From Peptococcus niger (GTDB taxonomy: Bacteria; Bacillota; Peptococcia; Peptococcales; Peptococcaceae): a stretch of 64,000 nt of DNA. Where the stretch lies: positions 97,685-161,684 of the forward strand of contig NZ_FNAF01000004.1 of assembly GCF_900101835.1 (NCBI RefSeq), written 5' to 3'. This document shows positions 26,496-35,421 of this stretch, in pieces. The position numbers and the translations under genes were made by a program. Below the pieces are notes generated by a model that worked only from the letters and a program-made list of their open reading frames with translations, ran no database searches and was not told the DNA's origin. The stretch's first letter is position 1, and each line of letters opens with the position of its first letter.

Positions 26496-27641
26496 ATGGA
26501 TTTTCAATTGGACGAAAAACGGGCGATGGCTCAGCAACTGTTTAGAGATTTTGCTGAAAAAGAGGTCAAGCCCTATGCCCAGGAAGTTGACGAAAGTCAC
26601 GAATTTCCGCGGGAAACGGTTAAAAAAATGCAAAAATACGGGTTTATGGGGATTCCCATTCCTGAGGAATACGGTGGTCAAGGCTGCGACACCATGACCT
26701 ATGTCCTGGCCGTAGAAGAATTATCAAAAGTTTGCGGTACAACGGGGGTTATCGTGTCTGCGCATACCTCTCTGTGTGCCGATTGCCTGCTTAAAAACGG
26801 GACAGAAGAACAAAAACAAAAATATTTGGTTCCCTTGGCCAACGGCAGCAAACTGGGTGCTTTTGCCTTGACGGAACCGGGTGCCGGTACAGATGCGGCC
26901 GGCCAGCAAACCAAAGCCGTTTTAGATGGCGATGAATATGTTCTGAACGGGTCTAAAATCTTTATCACCAACGGTAAAGAAGCCGATACTTATATCGTCT
27001 TTGCAATGACGGATAAAAGCGTTGGCACCAAGGGGATTACCGCTTTCATCGTTGAAAAAGGAACGCCGGGCTTCAGCTTCGGGACCAAAGAACGTAAAAT
27101 GGGGATTTGTGGCTCCTCGACCTATGAATTGATTTTTGAAGACTGCCGCATTCCGAGAGAAAATATGTTGGGACGCGAAGGCCGTGGATTCGGTATTGCC
27201 ATGACCACCTTAGACGGCGGGCGCATCGGGATCGCAGCCCAGGCCTTGGGCTTGGCTGAAGGGGCTTTAGATGTGACCCTTGAATATGTTAAAGAACGTA
27301 AACAATTTGGACGTGCCATCGGTAAGTTCCAGTACATTCAATTTGAATTGGCAAAAATGGCCACGCGCATTGAAGAAGCACGCCACTTGGTGTACAAAGC
27401 CGCTATGGCAAAAGATGATCCGAAAATCAAACGTTTTTCTTATGAAGCCGCTATGGCAAAATTATCCGCTTCAGAATGTGCCCGCTTTGTAACCGAACGC
27501 GCCGTTCAATTGCACGGTGGTTACGGCTATATTGCCGAATATGATGTTGAACGCATGATGCGTGATGCAAAAATTACCGAAATTTATGAAGGTACTTCTG
27601 AAGTGATGCGGATGGTCATTTCAGGGAACTTATTATCGTAA
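26496..27641 (+). CDS. bcd: Short-chain acyl-CoA dehydrogenase (butyryl-CoA dehydrogenase type)
   Basis: A 381-residue FAD enzyme reducing crotonyl-CoA to butyryl-CoA (or the reverse), passing electrons through the ETF encoded next to it. Family features are FALTEPGAGTDAAG (FAD/substrate segment), KIFITNGKEADTYIVFA, the catalytic Glu region IYEGTSEVMRMVI near the C terminus, and RKQFGRAIGKFQ. Length is typical. AAAGGAGG precedes the ATG. The usual crt, hbd and thl partners of the butyrate pathway are not in this operon. Linkage to etfBA suggests, but does not prove, a flavin-bifurcating Bcd-Etf complex. Confidence 0.93.
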   Translation: MDFQLDEKRAMAQQLFRDFAEKEVKPYAQEVDESHEFPRETVKKMQKYGFMGIPIPEEYGGQGCDTMTYVLAVEELSKVCGTTGVIVSAHTSLCADCLLKNGTEEQKQKYLVPLANGSKLGAFALTEPGAGTDAAGQQTKAVLDGDEYVLNGSKIFITNGKEADTYIVFAMTDKSVGTKGITAFIVEKGTPGFSFGTKERKMGICGSSTYELIFEDCRIPRENMLGREGRGFGIAMTTLDGGRIGIAAQALGLAEGALDVTLEYVKERKQFGRAIGKFQYIQFELAKMATRIEEARHLVYKAAMAKDDPKIKRFSYEAAMAKLSASECARFVTERAVQLHGGYGYIAEYDVERMMRDAKITEIYEGTSEVMRMVISGNLLS

Positions 27642-27655
27642 GGGGGGACTTTTCA

Positions 27656-28435
27656 ATGAAGATTGTGGTTTGTGTCAAACAAGTACCGGATACCACGGAA
27701 GTTAAGCTGGACCCGGTTAAAGGGACTCTTATTCGTGAAGGGGTACCCTCAATTATGAACCCGGATGACAAATCCGGTTTGGAAGCAGCGCTTCGTTTAA
27801 AAGAAGAAACCGGCGCTGAAGTTACGGTTCTCACCATGGGGCCACCTCAGGCAACGGCTGTTTTGCGTGAAGCCATGGCCATGGGGGCCGATGCAGGTGT
27901 TCTTTTAACCGACCGGGCATTTGGCGGGGCAGACACCTGGGCCACCAGCTATACCCTGTCTTTGGCACTTAAAAAAATGGACTTTGACCTTCTGATTACC
28001 GGTCGTCAGGCCATTGACGGGGACACGGCGCAAGTCGGTCCGCAAATTGCCGAACACTTGGGCATTGCGAATGTCAGCTATGCTGAAGAATTGCACGTGG
28101 ATGGCGATTATGTAATTGTTAAGCGGCAATTTGAAGACCGCTACCATATGGTCAAAGCACAAATGCCCTGCCTGGTGACGGCTCTGGCTGAATTAAATGA
28201 ACCGCGTTATATGACGCCCGGCGGTATTTTTAAAGCATTTGAAGCACCAATTCAGGAAATGCACTTTGAAGACCTTGACGCCAATGCTGATGATCTCGGC
28301 TTAAAAGGCTCCCCGACCAAAGTGGTCAAATCTTTCCCGAAAGCGGTTAAAGCTGCAGGGACCAAGATTGAAGCCAGCCCGGAAGAATCGGTAGAATATA
28401 TTGTCGACAAGCTCAAAGAACGCTTCATGCTGTAG
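27656..28435 (+). CDS. etfB: Electron transfer flavoprotein beta subunit
   Basis: A 259-residue ETF subunit starting MKIVVCVKQVPDTTEVKLDP, with the AMP/FAD-binding GRQAIDGDTAQVGPQIAEHL (about residues 118-137). The last motif is the ETF beta signature conserved in bifurcating types. It receives electrons in the cytoplasm from or to the dehydrogenase. The gene starts 14 bp after bcd and precedes etfA. Confidence 0.95.
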   Translation: MKIVVCVKQVPDTTEVKLDPVKGTLIREGVPSIMNPDDKSGLEAALRLKEETGAEVTVLTMGPPQATAVLREAMAMGADAGVLLTDRAFGGADTWATSYTLSLALKKMDFDLLITGRQAIDGDTAQVGPQIAEHLGIANVSYAEELHVDGDYVIVKRQFEDRYHMVKAQMPCLVTALAELNEPRYMTPGGIFKAFEAPIQEMHFEDLDANADDLGLKGSPTKVVKSFPKAVKAAGTKIEASPEESVEYIVDKLKERFML

Positions 28436-28451
28436 AAAGGGTGTGACCAAT

Positions 28452-29474
28452 ATGGCAGATCAAAACGCTTACCAAGGCGTGTTAATTTTTGCAGAACAAC
28501 TGGATGGCAAAGTATCAAACGTGGCCTATGAATTAATCGGTAAAGGCCGCGAACTGGCAGAAGACTTGGGCACCGAAGTAACGGCCATTGTTATGGGGCA
28601 TAATATCGCGTCTTTGGCAGATGATTTAGCCGCTCGCGGTGCACAAAAAGTCATTGTTGTCGATGATCCTTGCTTGGAAAACTATACAACCGAACCGTAT
28701 ACATCAACCATTTATCAGGCCATTGAAGAATTTCAGCCGGCCATCGTTTTATATGGCGCAACGGCCATTGGTCGTGACCTGGCACCGCGTGTATCCGGTC
28801 GTGTCCATACCGGCTTGACGGCAGACTGCACCAAGCTGGAAATTGATCCGGATACGAAGAACTTGATGATGACCCGTCCGGCATTTGGCGGTAACCTGAT
28901 GGCAACCATTTTATGCCCGGACTTCCGTCCGCAAATGTCCACCGTTCGCCCCGGCGTTATGGTGAAACGCCCGGTCGATAAAACGGCAAAAGCGCAAGTC
29001 ATCAACTGGAAGCCTGATTTAACGAAAAACAATAAGTTTGTCGAAGTGACAGAAGTCATTCGCAAGGTCAGCGAACGCATGGACATCCAAGACGCTAAAA
29101 TCTTGGTTTCTGGCGGCCGCGGAATCGGTAATGCAGAAGACTTTGCCATTTTAGAAGCTTTAGCAGATAAAATGGGCGGTGTTGTGGCCGGTTCCCGGGC
29201 AGCAGTTGACTCGGGATGGCTGGAAAAGGACCAGCAAGTAGGTCAAACCGGTAAAACCGTTCGTCCTGACCTGTATTTTGCCATCGGGATTTCCGGGGCC
29301 ATTCAGCACTTGGCCGGCATGGAAGAATCCGATTATATCATTGCTATTAATAAAGACGCCACCGCACCGATTTTTGACATTGCCGATGTCGGCATTGTCG
29401 GCGATTGGCATACCATTGTTCCGGCGCTGACTGAAGCCATTGCTGCCGAACAGGCTGCCAAAGCGGAAGGCTAA
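28452..29474 (+). CDS. etfA: Electron transfer flavoprotein alpha subunit
   Basis: A 340-residue subunit with the C-terminal FAD domain motifs LVSGGRGIGNAEDF, VVAGSRAAVDSGWL, QVGQTGKTVRPDLYFAIGIS and a final D-x-x-x-IVGDWH segment. ATG 28452 (GAAAGGG 10-15 bases upstream) gives the canonical N terminus MADQNAYQGVLIFAEQ; longer starts add non-homologous residues. It pairs with EtfB. A strong terminator follows, ending the operon. Confidence 0.95.
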   Translation: MADQNAYQGVLIFAEQLDGKVSNVAYELIGKGRELAEDLGTEVTAIVMGHNIASLADDLAARGAQKVIVVDDPCLENYTTEPYTSTIYQAIEEFQPAIVLYGATAIGRDLAPRVSGRVHTGLTADCTKLEIDPDTKNLMMTRPAFGGNLMATILCPDFRPQMSTVRPGVMVKRPVDKTAKAQVINWKPDLTKNNKFVEVTEVIRKVSERMDIQDAKILVSGGRGIGNAEDFAILEALADKMGGVVAGSRAAVDSGWLEKDQQVGQTGKTVRPDLYFAIGISGAIQHLAGMEESDYIIAINKDATAPIFDIADVGIVGDWHTIVPALTEAIAAEQAAKAEG

Positions 29475-29504
29475 TAGACTCCATTCCTCTTCTACCCCTC
29501 GCTA

Positions 29505-29531
29505 AAATCCGCCCTTAGGGCGGATTTTTTT
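29505..29531 (+). terminator. Intrinsic terminator of bcd-etfBA
   Basis: AAATCCGCCC, loop TTA, GGGCGGATTT and a T run. Confidence 0.92.
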
Positions 29532-29564
29532 ATGCCTTGCATTTACAAACTAAGCGCAAGAAAA

Positions 29565-29634
29565 AATGATTCATCATTTCCCGGTAAAATGATGTCGACG
29601 GAGGCAAACATACCGGGAGGAACGATGAATCATT
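29565..29634. repeat. Long imperfect inverted repeat, possible mobile-element relic
   Basis: AATGATTCATC (29565-29575) and CCCGGTA (29580-29586) are mirrored by TACCGGG (29611-29617) and GATGAATCATT (29624-29634). Just after the right arm, a GGGAGG site and ATG at 29625 open a 14-codon frame that stops at once. Further right, GGGATGTGTCCCAGGGACC (around 29750) resembles terminal sequences near small transposase genes in Clostridia. The 29532-29787 gap otherwise holds no gene. The mobile origin is inference. Confidence 0.35.
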
Positions 29635-29787
29635 ATGTTTATTCTGCCCTAAGAGAGCACAAGGGCTAAAACTTATCGGCTGAAACCAATCCGAAATGGC
29701 CCTTGACTTGTTAAGTTAAGTGCACCGCTATTGAATGATAGAGAAGGGATGTGTCCCAGGGACCTGTCCTTAGAAAAATTACCAAGG

Positions 29788-31158
29788 TTAGTCGGTCGAG
29801 GCCCATGCGGCGGCCAGCGCCTTTAGGGCCTCTAAAAGACGTGACGTTTCAATGCTTGAAAAGGAGAGCAGGAAGTGCTTGCTGAATTCAGTGCCGGTCG
29901 TTTCAAAATAGGCAAGCGGCCGAATGAGGATGTCACTGCGTTCGGCCCGTCTACAGAGCTCCTCTTCCGATAAGGGCGTTGTTACTTTTAAAATCATAAA
30001 GAGGCCGGCATCGCTCTCTTCTAAAGAGACAGAGGGGATGTCTTTAAAAAAGGATAGGAGTAAATTTCGTTTGTACCGGTATACGCGTTTCATCCGGTTT
30101 AAATGTCGGATAAAAGCGCCGCTTTCAATAAATTTTGCCGTGCTGAGCTGTGTGAGCAAAGGGACCGAACATTTAAGGGCGTAGTTTTTTTGATAACGAA
30201 TGCGCAGCTTATCTGGAAGGATCATGTAAGACAGGCGTAAGCTGGGAAAAATGGTATTTGAAAAATTGCCCAGGTAGATGACCCGGTCGTAGATGTCCAT
30301 GGCTTTCAAAGGCGCTATGGGGGCCCCGCTATACTTAAATTCTCCATCATAGTCGTCTTCAATAATCCACTTTTTACTGGCGTTGGCAATATTGAGAAAG
30401 TCCATTCGTCTTTGTAAGGGCATGATGCGGCCGGTCGGAAATTGATGGGAGGGGGTAAGGGTTAAGACGTCAATGGGGCTGATGGTTTCATCCGGGACGG
30501 CGCCTTGTTCATCCAAATGAATGTAGGTGTACTGGATTTTATGCGAGAGAAACAAGCGCTCCAATCGTTCAAAGCTGGGATTTTCTATCCCAAAATTTAA
30601 GTCGCCCAGCAATTGAAATAAAATCAGGTAAGAATATTCCAAGCCTGACGTAATGATAATTGATGACGGATGCACTTGGATGGACCGACTGTCCGCTAAA
30701 AAATGAGCGATTTCTTGCCGCAACTCGTATTCCCCTTGATAATGTCCCGTAGTTAACAAGCGGTCTTCGTGGTCCAAGAGGATTTCATTGCTTATTTTTT
30801 TCCAAACGGAATAGGGAAAACTTTCTCGATCAACGCCAAGAGGCGAAAAATCATAGATGTAAGGTCGTTGCCTTTCTTCTGGATCTTCAGTGAAGGTGAC
30901 CGGACGATTTTTTCGGAAGAAGGCGTGGTCTATGGTGTTGACGTAAAAACCGGACCGGTTTTTTGTATAAACGAATTCTTCGTCCAGGAGCTTGTGGTAG
31001 GCGTGTTCAACGGTATTGACGGATACATTTAAGGTAGCTGCCAAGCTGCGTTTAGAGGGCAGCTTGGCATTGCTTTTCAATTGATTCGTAATGATGCTAT
31101 TGCGCAACTGTTCATAGATTTGTTCATAAATGCAGCTTTTTCGATTGATTGTAATCAC
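29788..31158 (-). CDS. pdxR: MocR/PdxR family regulator: GntR helix-turn-helix fused to an aminotransferase-like domain
   Basis: A 456-residue protein. Residues 1-75 are a GntR winged helix (SKRSLAATLNVSVNTVEHAYHKL) and residues about 110-450 a fold-type I aminotransferase domain, including the PLP site region DDYDGEFKYSGAPIAPLKAMD and YLGNFSNTIFPSLRLSYM, where the Schiff-base Lys of enzymes is replaced by Asn-Thr in this alignment by eye. PdxR senses PLP and controls pyridoxal synthesis genes. It is divergent from pdxS, 93 bp away, which fits this role. Symbol by analogy. Confidence 0.85.
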   Translation of the reverse strand: MITINRKSCIYEQIYEQLRNSIITNQLKSNAKLPSKRSLAATLNVSVNTVEHAYHKLLDEEFVYTKNRSGFYVNTIDHAFFRKNRPVTFTEDPEERQRPYIYDFSPLGVDRESFPYSVWKKISNEILLDHEDRLLTTGHYQGEYELRQEIAHFLADSRSIQVHPSSIIITSGLEYSYLILFQLLGDLNFGIENPSFERLERLFLSHKIQYTYIHLDEQGAVPDETISPIDVLTLTPSHQFPTGRIMPLQRRMDFLNIANASKKWIIEDDYDGEFKYSGAPIAPLKAMDIYDRVIYLGNFSNTIFPSLRLSYMILPDKLRIRYQKNYALKCSVPLLTQLSTAKFIESGAFIRHLNRMKRVYRYKRNLLLSFFKDIPSVSLEESDAGLFMILKVTTPLSEEELCRRAERSDILIRPLAYFETTGTEFSKHFLLSFSSIETSRLLEALKALAAAWASTD

Positions 31159-31184
31159 AACTGACCCCCTTGTTTAATGTTTTT

Positions 31185-31220
31185 TTGACGCTTCTTTGCA
31201 GGTCAATGTCATTATATAAT
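31185..31220 (+). promoter_or_regulatory. pdxS promoter/operator region
   Basis: TATAAT at 31215-31220 has no good -35 at 17 bp, as expected for an activator-dependent promoter. TTGAC (31185-31189) and GTCAA (31202-31206) form an inverted repeat just upstream, a candidate PdxR site. Confidence 0.5.
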
Positions 31221-31251
31221 GATTTCAGAATTTACAAAAGGGGTGTTTTTG

Positions 31252-32103
31252 TTGAAAGATTTGACACAAAATTTTATTGGCGGCGTTATTATGGATGTTA
31301 CCTGCGTTGAACAGGCTAAAATTGCCGAAGCAGCAGGTGCTGTTGCGGTCATGGCCTTGGAAAGAGTGCCGGCGGATATTCGCGCCGAAGGTGGCGTGTC
31401 GCGGATGAGTGACCCGGAAATGATTTTGGAAATTAAAAATGCGGTCAAGATTCCGGTGATGGCGAAATGCCGCATTGGGCATTTTGTTGAAGCGCAAGTT
31501 TTAGAGGCCATCGGCGTTGATTATATTGATGAGTCGGAAGTTTTAACGATGGCTGATGAAGAAAACCACATCAATAAGCACAAGTTTAATACGCCCTTTG
31601 TTTGCGGGGCTAGAAACTTGTCTGAAGCCCTACGGCGCATTGCTGAAGGGGCCAAAATGATTCGGACCAAAGGTGAGGCCGGTACGGGCGATATCGTTCA
31701 AGCGGTGACGCACATGCGGGCAATCACCAGAGAAATTGCCCGGGTTGGCGCGCTGGATGAGGACGAATTATTTACGGCGGCCAGAGATCTTCAGGTGCCG
31801 GTTGACTTGCTCAAGTACGTGCATGAGCATAAAAAGTTGCCGGTGGTGAACTTTTCAGCAGGTGGCGTTGCAACGCCGGCCGATGCGGCCTTAATGGTTC
31901 AGCTGGGCGCCGAAGGGGTCTTCGTTGGATCAGGCATCTTTAAATCCAACAACCCTGAAAAACGCGCGAAAGCGATTGTAAACACCGTTAAGAATTACAA
32001 TGACCCGGCCAAAATTGCAGACTACTCTCGGAATCTTGGCGAGGCCATGGTGGGCATCAATTGTGATGAAATCAAAACGCAAATGGCAGAGCGTGGCGTA
32101 TAA
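31252..32103 (+). CDS. pdxS: Pyridoxal 5'-phosphate synthase, PdxS subunit
   Basis: A 283-residue TIM-barrel enzyme making PLP from ribose-5-phosphate, glyceraldehyde-3-phosphate and ammonia. Signatures: [33 protein letters not shown] (catalytic Lys equivalents at [18 protein letters not shown] and [12 protein letters not shown]) and [17 protein letters not shown]-like barrel end. I choose TTG 31252 with AAAGGGGTG upstream, because the in-frame ATG at 31219 lies inside the -10 element. PdxT, the glutaminase partner, is not adjacent, as the next gene is an aldehyde dehydrogenase. Confidence 0.95.
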   Translation: MKDLTQNFIGGVIMDVTCVEQAKIAEAAGAVAVMALERVPADIRAEGGVSRMSDPEMILEIKNAVKIPVMAKCRIGHFVEAQVLEAIGVDYIDESEVLTMADEENHINKHKFNTPFVCGARNLSEALRRIAEGAKMIRTKGEAGTGDIVQAVTHMRAITREIARVGALDEDELFTAARDLQVPVDLLKYVHEHKKLPVVNFSAGGVATPADAALMVQLGAEGVFVGSGIFKSNNPEKRAKAIVNTVKNYNDPAKIADYSRNLGEAMVGINCDEIKTQMAERGV

Positions 32104-32113
32104 GTTTTTTAAG

Positions 32114-32147
32114 ACAAGCAGTCTCTTACGGGGCCGCTTGTTTTTTT
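32114..32147 (+). terminator. Intrinsic terminator after pdxS
   Basis: ACAAGC (32114-32119) pairs with GCTTGT (32136-32141), followed by a T run. Confidence 0.7.
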
Positions 32148-32228
32148 ATACTCGAGTCCGTGTAAGGGTAGAGTATGATGATTGGTAAGAGGAAGACTGT
32201 TTTGCAGCAGCATTTTAGGAGGCACATT

Positions 32229-33590
32229 ATGCTAAAGGAAGAAGTCCTAGGTCAGCGCCGATACTTTCATACAGGCGTGACCCGGTCCTATCAATTTCGC
32301 ATTGATGCCTTAAAGGCACTCAAGCGGGCAATTCAAAAATATGAAAAGGATATTTTGGCGGCCTTGCAGGCGGATTTGAATAAATCTTATTATGAAGGCT
32401 ATATGACGGAAGTCGGTTTAGCGGTCCAGGAAATCAATTATGTCTTGCGTCATTTGCGCCTATGGATGCAGCCAGAGCGATGTGCAGTCGGATTGAATGC
32501 CTTTCCCGGTAAGGCCTATAGGATTCCAGAGCCTTACGGTGTGGTGCTTATCCTGTCGCCCTGGAATTATCCCTTTAATTTGGCCATTATGCCTTTGATT
32601 GGCGCCATTGCGGCCGGCAATTGTGCTGTTCTGAAACCGTCAGAAGGGTCTCCACACACCACCGAAGTGATTTTGCGCATGCTCCAGGAAACCTTTACGG
32701 AGAATTTCATCAGAGTGGTGACCGGTGGGGCAGACTTGGCCCAGGCCCTCTTGCAAGAGAAGTTTGACCATATATTCTTTACCGGGAGTCCCGCCATCGG
32801 GCGCAGTGTGATGGCGGCGGCCGCACAGCATTTAACCCCGGTGACCCTGGAATTGGGCGGTAAAAGCCCCTGCCTTGTGACGGCAGATGCGGATCTTGAG
32901 GCAGCTGCCAAAAGTATTGCGTTCGGAAAAATCCTGAACGCCGGACAGACCTGTGTGGCACCGGATTATGTTCTGGTCGCGGAACCGGTTGCAGATGATT
33001 TTTGCCACAAGCTGGCAGATGCCTTTGGCAAACAATTGCCGGATGGCCTTGCGACTGCCGGATATCCACAGGTGATTAACCGCCGCCATTTTGACCGGTT
33101 ATCTGCCTTGAGCGCTGACGGGCAAGTGGTCAGTGGTGGGGCAAGGGATGCGGTGCGGTTGACCATGGAACCGACCATTTTACGGGAGGTATCACCGACG
33201 TCTGACCTGATGCAGGAAGAAATTTTCGGCCCTTTGTTGCCGGTGCTGACCTATGCGGAGCTATCATCAGCCGTTCAATTTATTGCTTCACGGGAAAAGC
33301 CCTTGGCCTTTTACCTGTTTACTGAAAACCGGGCCTTGGCGGACCGCTTATTTGAGCTCTTGTCTTTCGGTGGCGCTTGCCTGAACGATACCATGTCGCA
33401 CCTTACCTGCAAAGGCCTGCCTTTTGGTGGCGTTGGCAACAGCGGAATGGGTGCTTATCACGGAAAGCACAGCTTTGCAACCTTCAGCCACATGAAGAGC
33501 CTTTATAAAAAATCAAGTAAAGGAAGCCTGCCGCTGAAAATTGGCCCGTATACAAGGGATTATCGTTTGTTAAAGGGCTTTATGCGCTGA
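32229..33590 (+). CDS. NAD(P)-dependent aldehyde dehydrogenase, class 3 type
   Basis: A 453-residue oxidoreductase converting an aldehyde to a carboxylate. The coenzyme site VVLILSPWNYPFNLAIMPL, the catalytic Glu in VTLELGGKSPCLV and the nucleophile Cys in ILNAGQTCVAPDYVLV are all present. The short length and lack of an N-terminal extension match class 3 (fatty or aromatic aldehyde) enzymes. ATG 32229 has AGGAGG upstream. It probably forms a unit with the downstream hydrolase, 29 bp away. The physiological aldehyde is unknown. Confidence 0.92.
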   Translation: MLKEEVLGQRRYFHTGVTRSYQFRIDALKALKRAIQKYEKDILAALQADLNKSYYEGYMTEVGLAVQEINYVLRHLRLWMQPERCAVGLNAFPGKAYRIPEPYGVVLILSPWNYPFNLAIMPLIGAIAAGNCAVLKPSEGSPHTTEVILRMLQETFTENFIRVVTGGADLAQALLQEKFDHIFFTGSPAIGRSVMAAAAQHLTPVTLELGGKSPCLVTADADLEAAAKSIAFGKILNAGQTCVAPDYVLVAEPVADDFCHKLADAFGKQLPDGLATAGYPQVINRRHFDRLSALSADGQVVSGGARDAVRLTMEPTILREVSPTSDLMQEEIFGPLLPVLTYAELSSAVQFIASREKPLAFYLFTENRALADRLFELLSFGGACLNDTMSHLTCKGLPFGGVGNSGMGAYHGKHSFATFSHMKSLYKKSSKGSLPLKIGPYTRDYRLLKGFMR

Positions 33591-33619
33591 CCTTACGATG
33601 AAAAAAGGAGGCCGTTGGC

Positions 33620-34447
33620 TTGCAAGAAAAAGTTTTTAATACAAGAAAAGGGCCAATCCATTATTGGGTGAACGATATTGTAGAAAGGGGCCAGGCACCT
33701 ACACTGGTATTTTTGCCGGGGTTAACGGCAGACCACCGTTTATTTAATCGACAAATAGCATATTTTAAAGAAAGCTTTCCAATCCTGGTTTGGGACGCCC
33801 CCGGACATGGACAGTCACGTCCATTTTCCCTAACCTTTGATTTAAATGAACTGGCCTCCTGGTTGGAGCGAATTTTAAAGTACGAGAAAATCAGCCGTCC
33901 GCTATTGATCGGTCAATCCTTGGGTGGCTATGTTGCCCAAGCCTTTATCGCCCTTTTTCCGACAAGGGCCTGTGGATTGGTTGCCATTGACTCAGGGCCC
34001 TTGGCGAAAGGGTATACTTCTGCCGCTGAACGCTTACTGCTGAAGGGTATAGCGCCGTTTTATCGTTATTGTGCCTGGCCCTGGCTCTTGGAGGCAGGGC
34101 CGGCCGCGTGCGCCACAACCCCTTATGGGCAGGATTTAATGCGGGATATGATGATGAGCTACGATGGCAGGCAAGCGGAATATGCGGCACTGGCCGGACA
34201 TGGCTACCGCATGCTTGCAGAAGCCTTGGAAAACAGCCGCCCCTTTCAGATGGACTGCCCAGCCCTTTTGATTTGTGGAAGTGAAGATGTGGCCGGGTCA
34301 TCGAAACGGTTAAATCAAGCCTGGCATGACCGGACCGGCCTTTCCCTGGTAATGGTAGACGGTGCCGGCCATAATGCGAATACGGATAAGCCCAACGAGG
34401 TGAATCGGTTAATTGAGTTGTTTATTCGCCACTCATGTCTTGCTTAA
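33620..34447 (+). CDS. Alpha/beta hydrolase
   Basis: A 275-residue cytoplasmic hydrolase. The nucleophile elbow is LLIGQSLGGYVAQAF (GxSxG, Ser near residue 99), the oxyanion region is FLPGLTADHRLF, an acid lies in ICGSEDVAGSSKRL and the catalytic His is in GAGHNANTDKP. It starts with TTG preceded by AAAGGAGG. Substrate is not inferable; lysophospholipase, esterase or lactonase roles are all possible. It follows the aldehyde dehydrogenase and may share its metabolism. Confidence 0.88.
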   Translation: MQEKVFNTRKGPIHYWVNDIVERGQAPTLVFLPGLTADHRLFNRQIAYFKESFPILVWDAPGHGQSRPFSLTFDLNELASWLERILKYEKISRPLLIGQSLGGYVAQAFIALFPTRACGLVAIDSGPLAKGYTSAAERLLLKGIAPFYRYCAWPWLLEAGPAACATTPYGQDLMRDMMMSYDGRQAEYAALAGHGYRMLAEALENSRPFQMDCPALLICGSEDVAGSSKRLNQAWHDRTGLSLVMVDGAGHNANTDKPNEVNRLIELFIRHSCLA

Positions 34448-34603
34448 GCCTTTCTAAGAAAGCTGGCAGGGTAAAATTGCCTGGCAGGGAAGCAGAGCAT
34501 GACCGCCACGCTGCCTGGTGGTCCATCTGCCCAGTGTTTAAGGAGGGGCAGGTCTATAAGCAGGATATCGACACAAAAAGAAGTGCTCGATGATAACTAA
34601 ATA

Positions 34604-34632
34604 TTGACCAAATAATTAGCTAAAGCTATAAT
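34604..34632 (+). promoter_or_regulatory. Sigma-A promoter of the second ABC transporter operon, with embedded repeat
   Basis: TTGACC, exactly 17 bp, TATAAT. The spacer holds AAATAATTAGC and the palindrome TTAGCTAA (34616-34623). Another inverted repeat, TTAGC-TATG-GCTAA, lies downstream at 34673-34686. A short hairpin with a T run (34634-34663) overlaps the predicted start of transcription. Confidence 0.75.
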
Positions 34633-34725
34633 TAAAGAAAGTTCTTGTGAGCTTTCTTTTTTTGTTGGACGGTTAGCTATGGCTAATGGTTGTGCCGCAA
34701 GTTATTTTATAAAGGAGGAATACAT

Positions 34726-35421
34726 GTGGTTCGCATTCGAGATTTGCACAAATGGTACGGTAAAAATCAACAGCGGCAGGAAGTTTTAAAGGGGATTGAC
34801 TTGGAAATCCCAAGCGGGCAGATGGTATGTCTTTTAGGACCGTCCGGTTCAGGCAAATCGACCTTGCTGAATATTTTAGGCGGTATTGAATGCATTGACC
34901 AGGGACATGTTGAGGCTTGTGGTCAAAGGCTTGAAGGGCTTAGCGAAAAGGCCTTGAGCCAGTATCGGCGGCAGTATGTCGGTTTTGTCTTTCAATTTTA
35001 TAATTTAATTGACCATTTAACGGTGCGGGAAAATATTCGAGCCGGCGCTTATCTATCAAAAGACCCGTTGCTTGTAGAGGCGCTTTTAGGCGCCCTAGGT
35101 CTTGCTGAGCAGGCGGGAAAATACCCGAATGAAATATCCGGCGGCCAGGCCCAGCGTACCTCCATCGGCCGCGCCATGGCAAAAAAACCGACTCTTCTCT
35201 TATGTGATGAACCGACCGGTGCCCTGGATTATGAGAGTGCCAAGGGGGTTTTGGCCTTGATTGAGGACTTGAATGCCAACCACCAAACGACGGTCATCAT
35301 CGCCACCCATAACACGCAAATTGCTCGCATGTGCGATATGACTTTGAAACTGCATGACGGCAGCCTCAAGCAGGTCGAGCGAAACCAGAATAAGCTGACC
35401 GCAAAGGATGTGAGATGGTAA
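34726..35421 (+). CDS. ABC transporter ATP-binding protein (MacB/LolD family)
   Basis: A 231-residue ATPase. Walker A GPSGSGKST (about 36-44), signature ISGGQAQRTSIGRAM, Walker B LLLCDEPTGALDYES. GTG 34726 has AAAGGAGG seven bases upstream; the TTG further out does not. It overlaps the permease gene by seven bases. No two-component genes accompany it, unlike the 9.1-13.9 kb exporter. Its substrate is unknown; FtsX-type transporters commonly export peptides or lipids. Confidence 0.93.
   Translation: MVRIRDLHKWYGKNQQRQEVLKGIDLEIPSGQMVCLLGPSGSGKSTLLNILGGIECIDQGHVEACGQRLEGLSEKALSQYRRQYVGFVFQFYNLIDHLTVRENIRAGAYLSKDPLLVEALLGALGLAEQAGKYPNEISGGQAQRTSIGRAMAKKPTLLLCDEPTGALDYESAKGVLALIEDLNANHQTTVIIATHNTQIARMCDMTLKLHDGSLKQVERNQNKLTAKDVRW

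Noticed and set aside
31219-31251. ATG 31219 as the start of pdxS
   Set aside because: It overlaps the TATAAT element and adds 11 residues not found in PdxS; TTG 31252 with AAAGGGGTG fits better.
34435-34593. 52-codon frame after the hydrolase gene containing AAWWSICPVFKEGQVYK
   Set aside because: It has no ribosome site and overlaps the previous gene in another frame. The segment vaguely recalls a small TIGR04076-type protein, but this cannot be supported.
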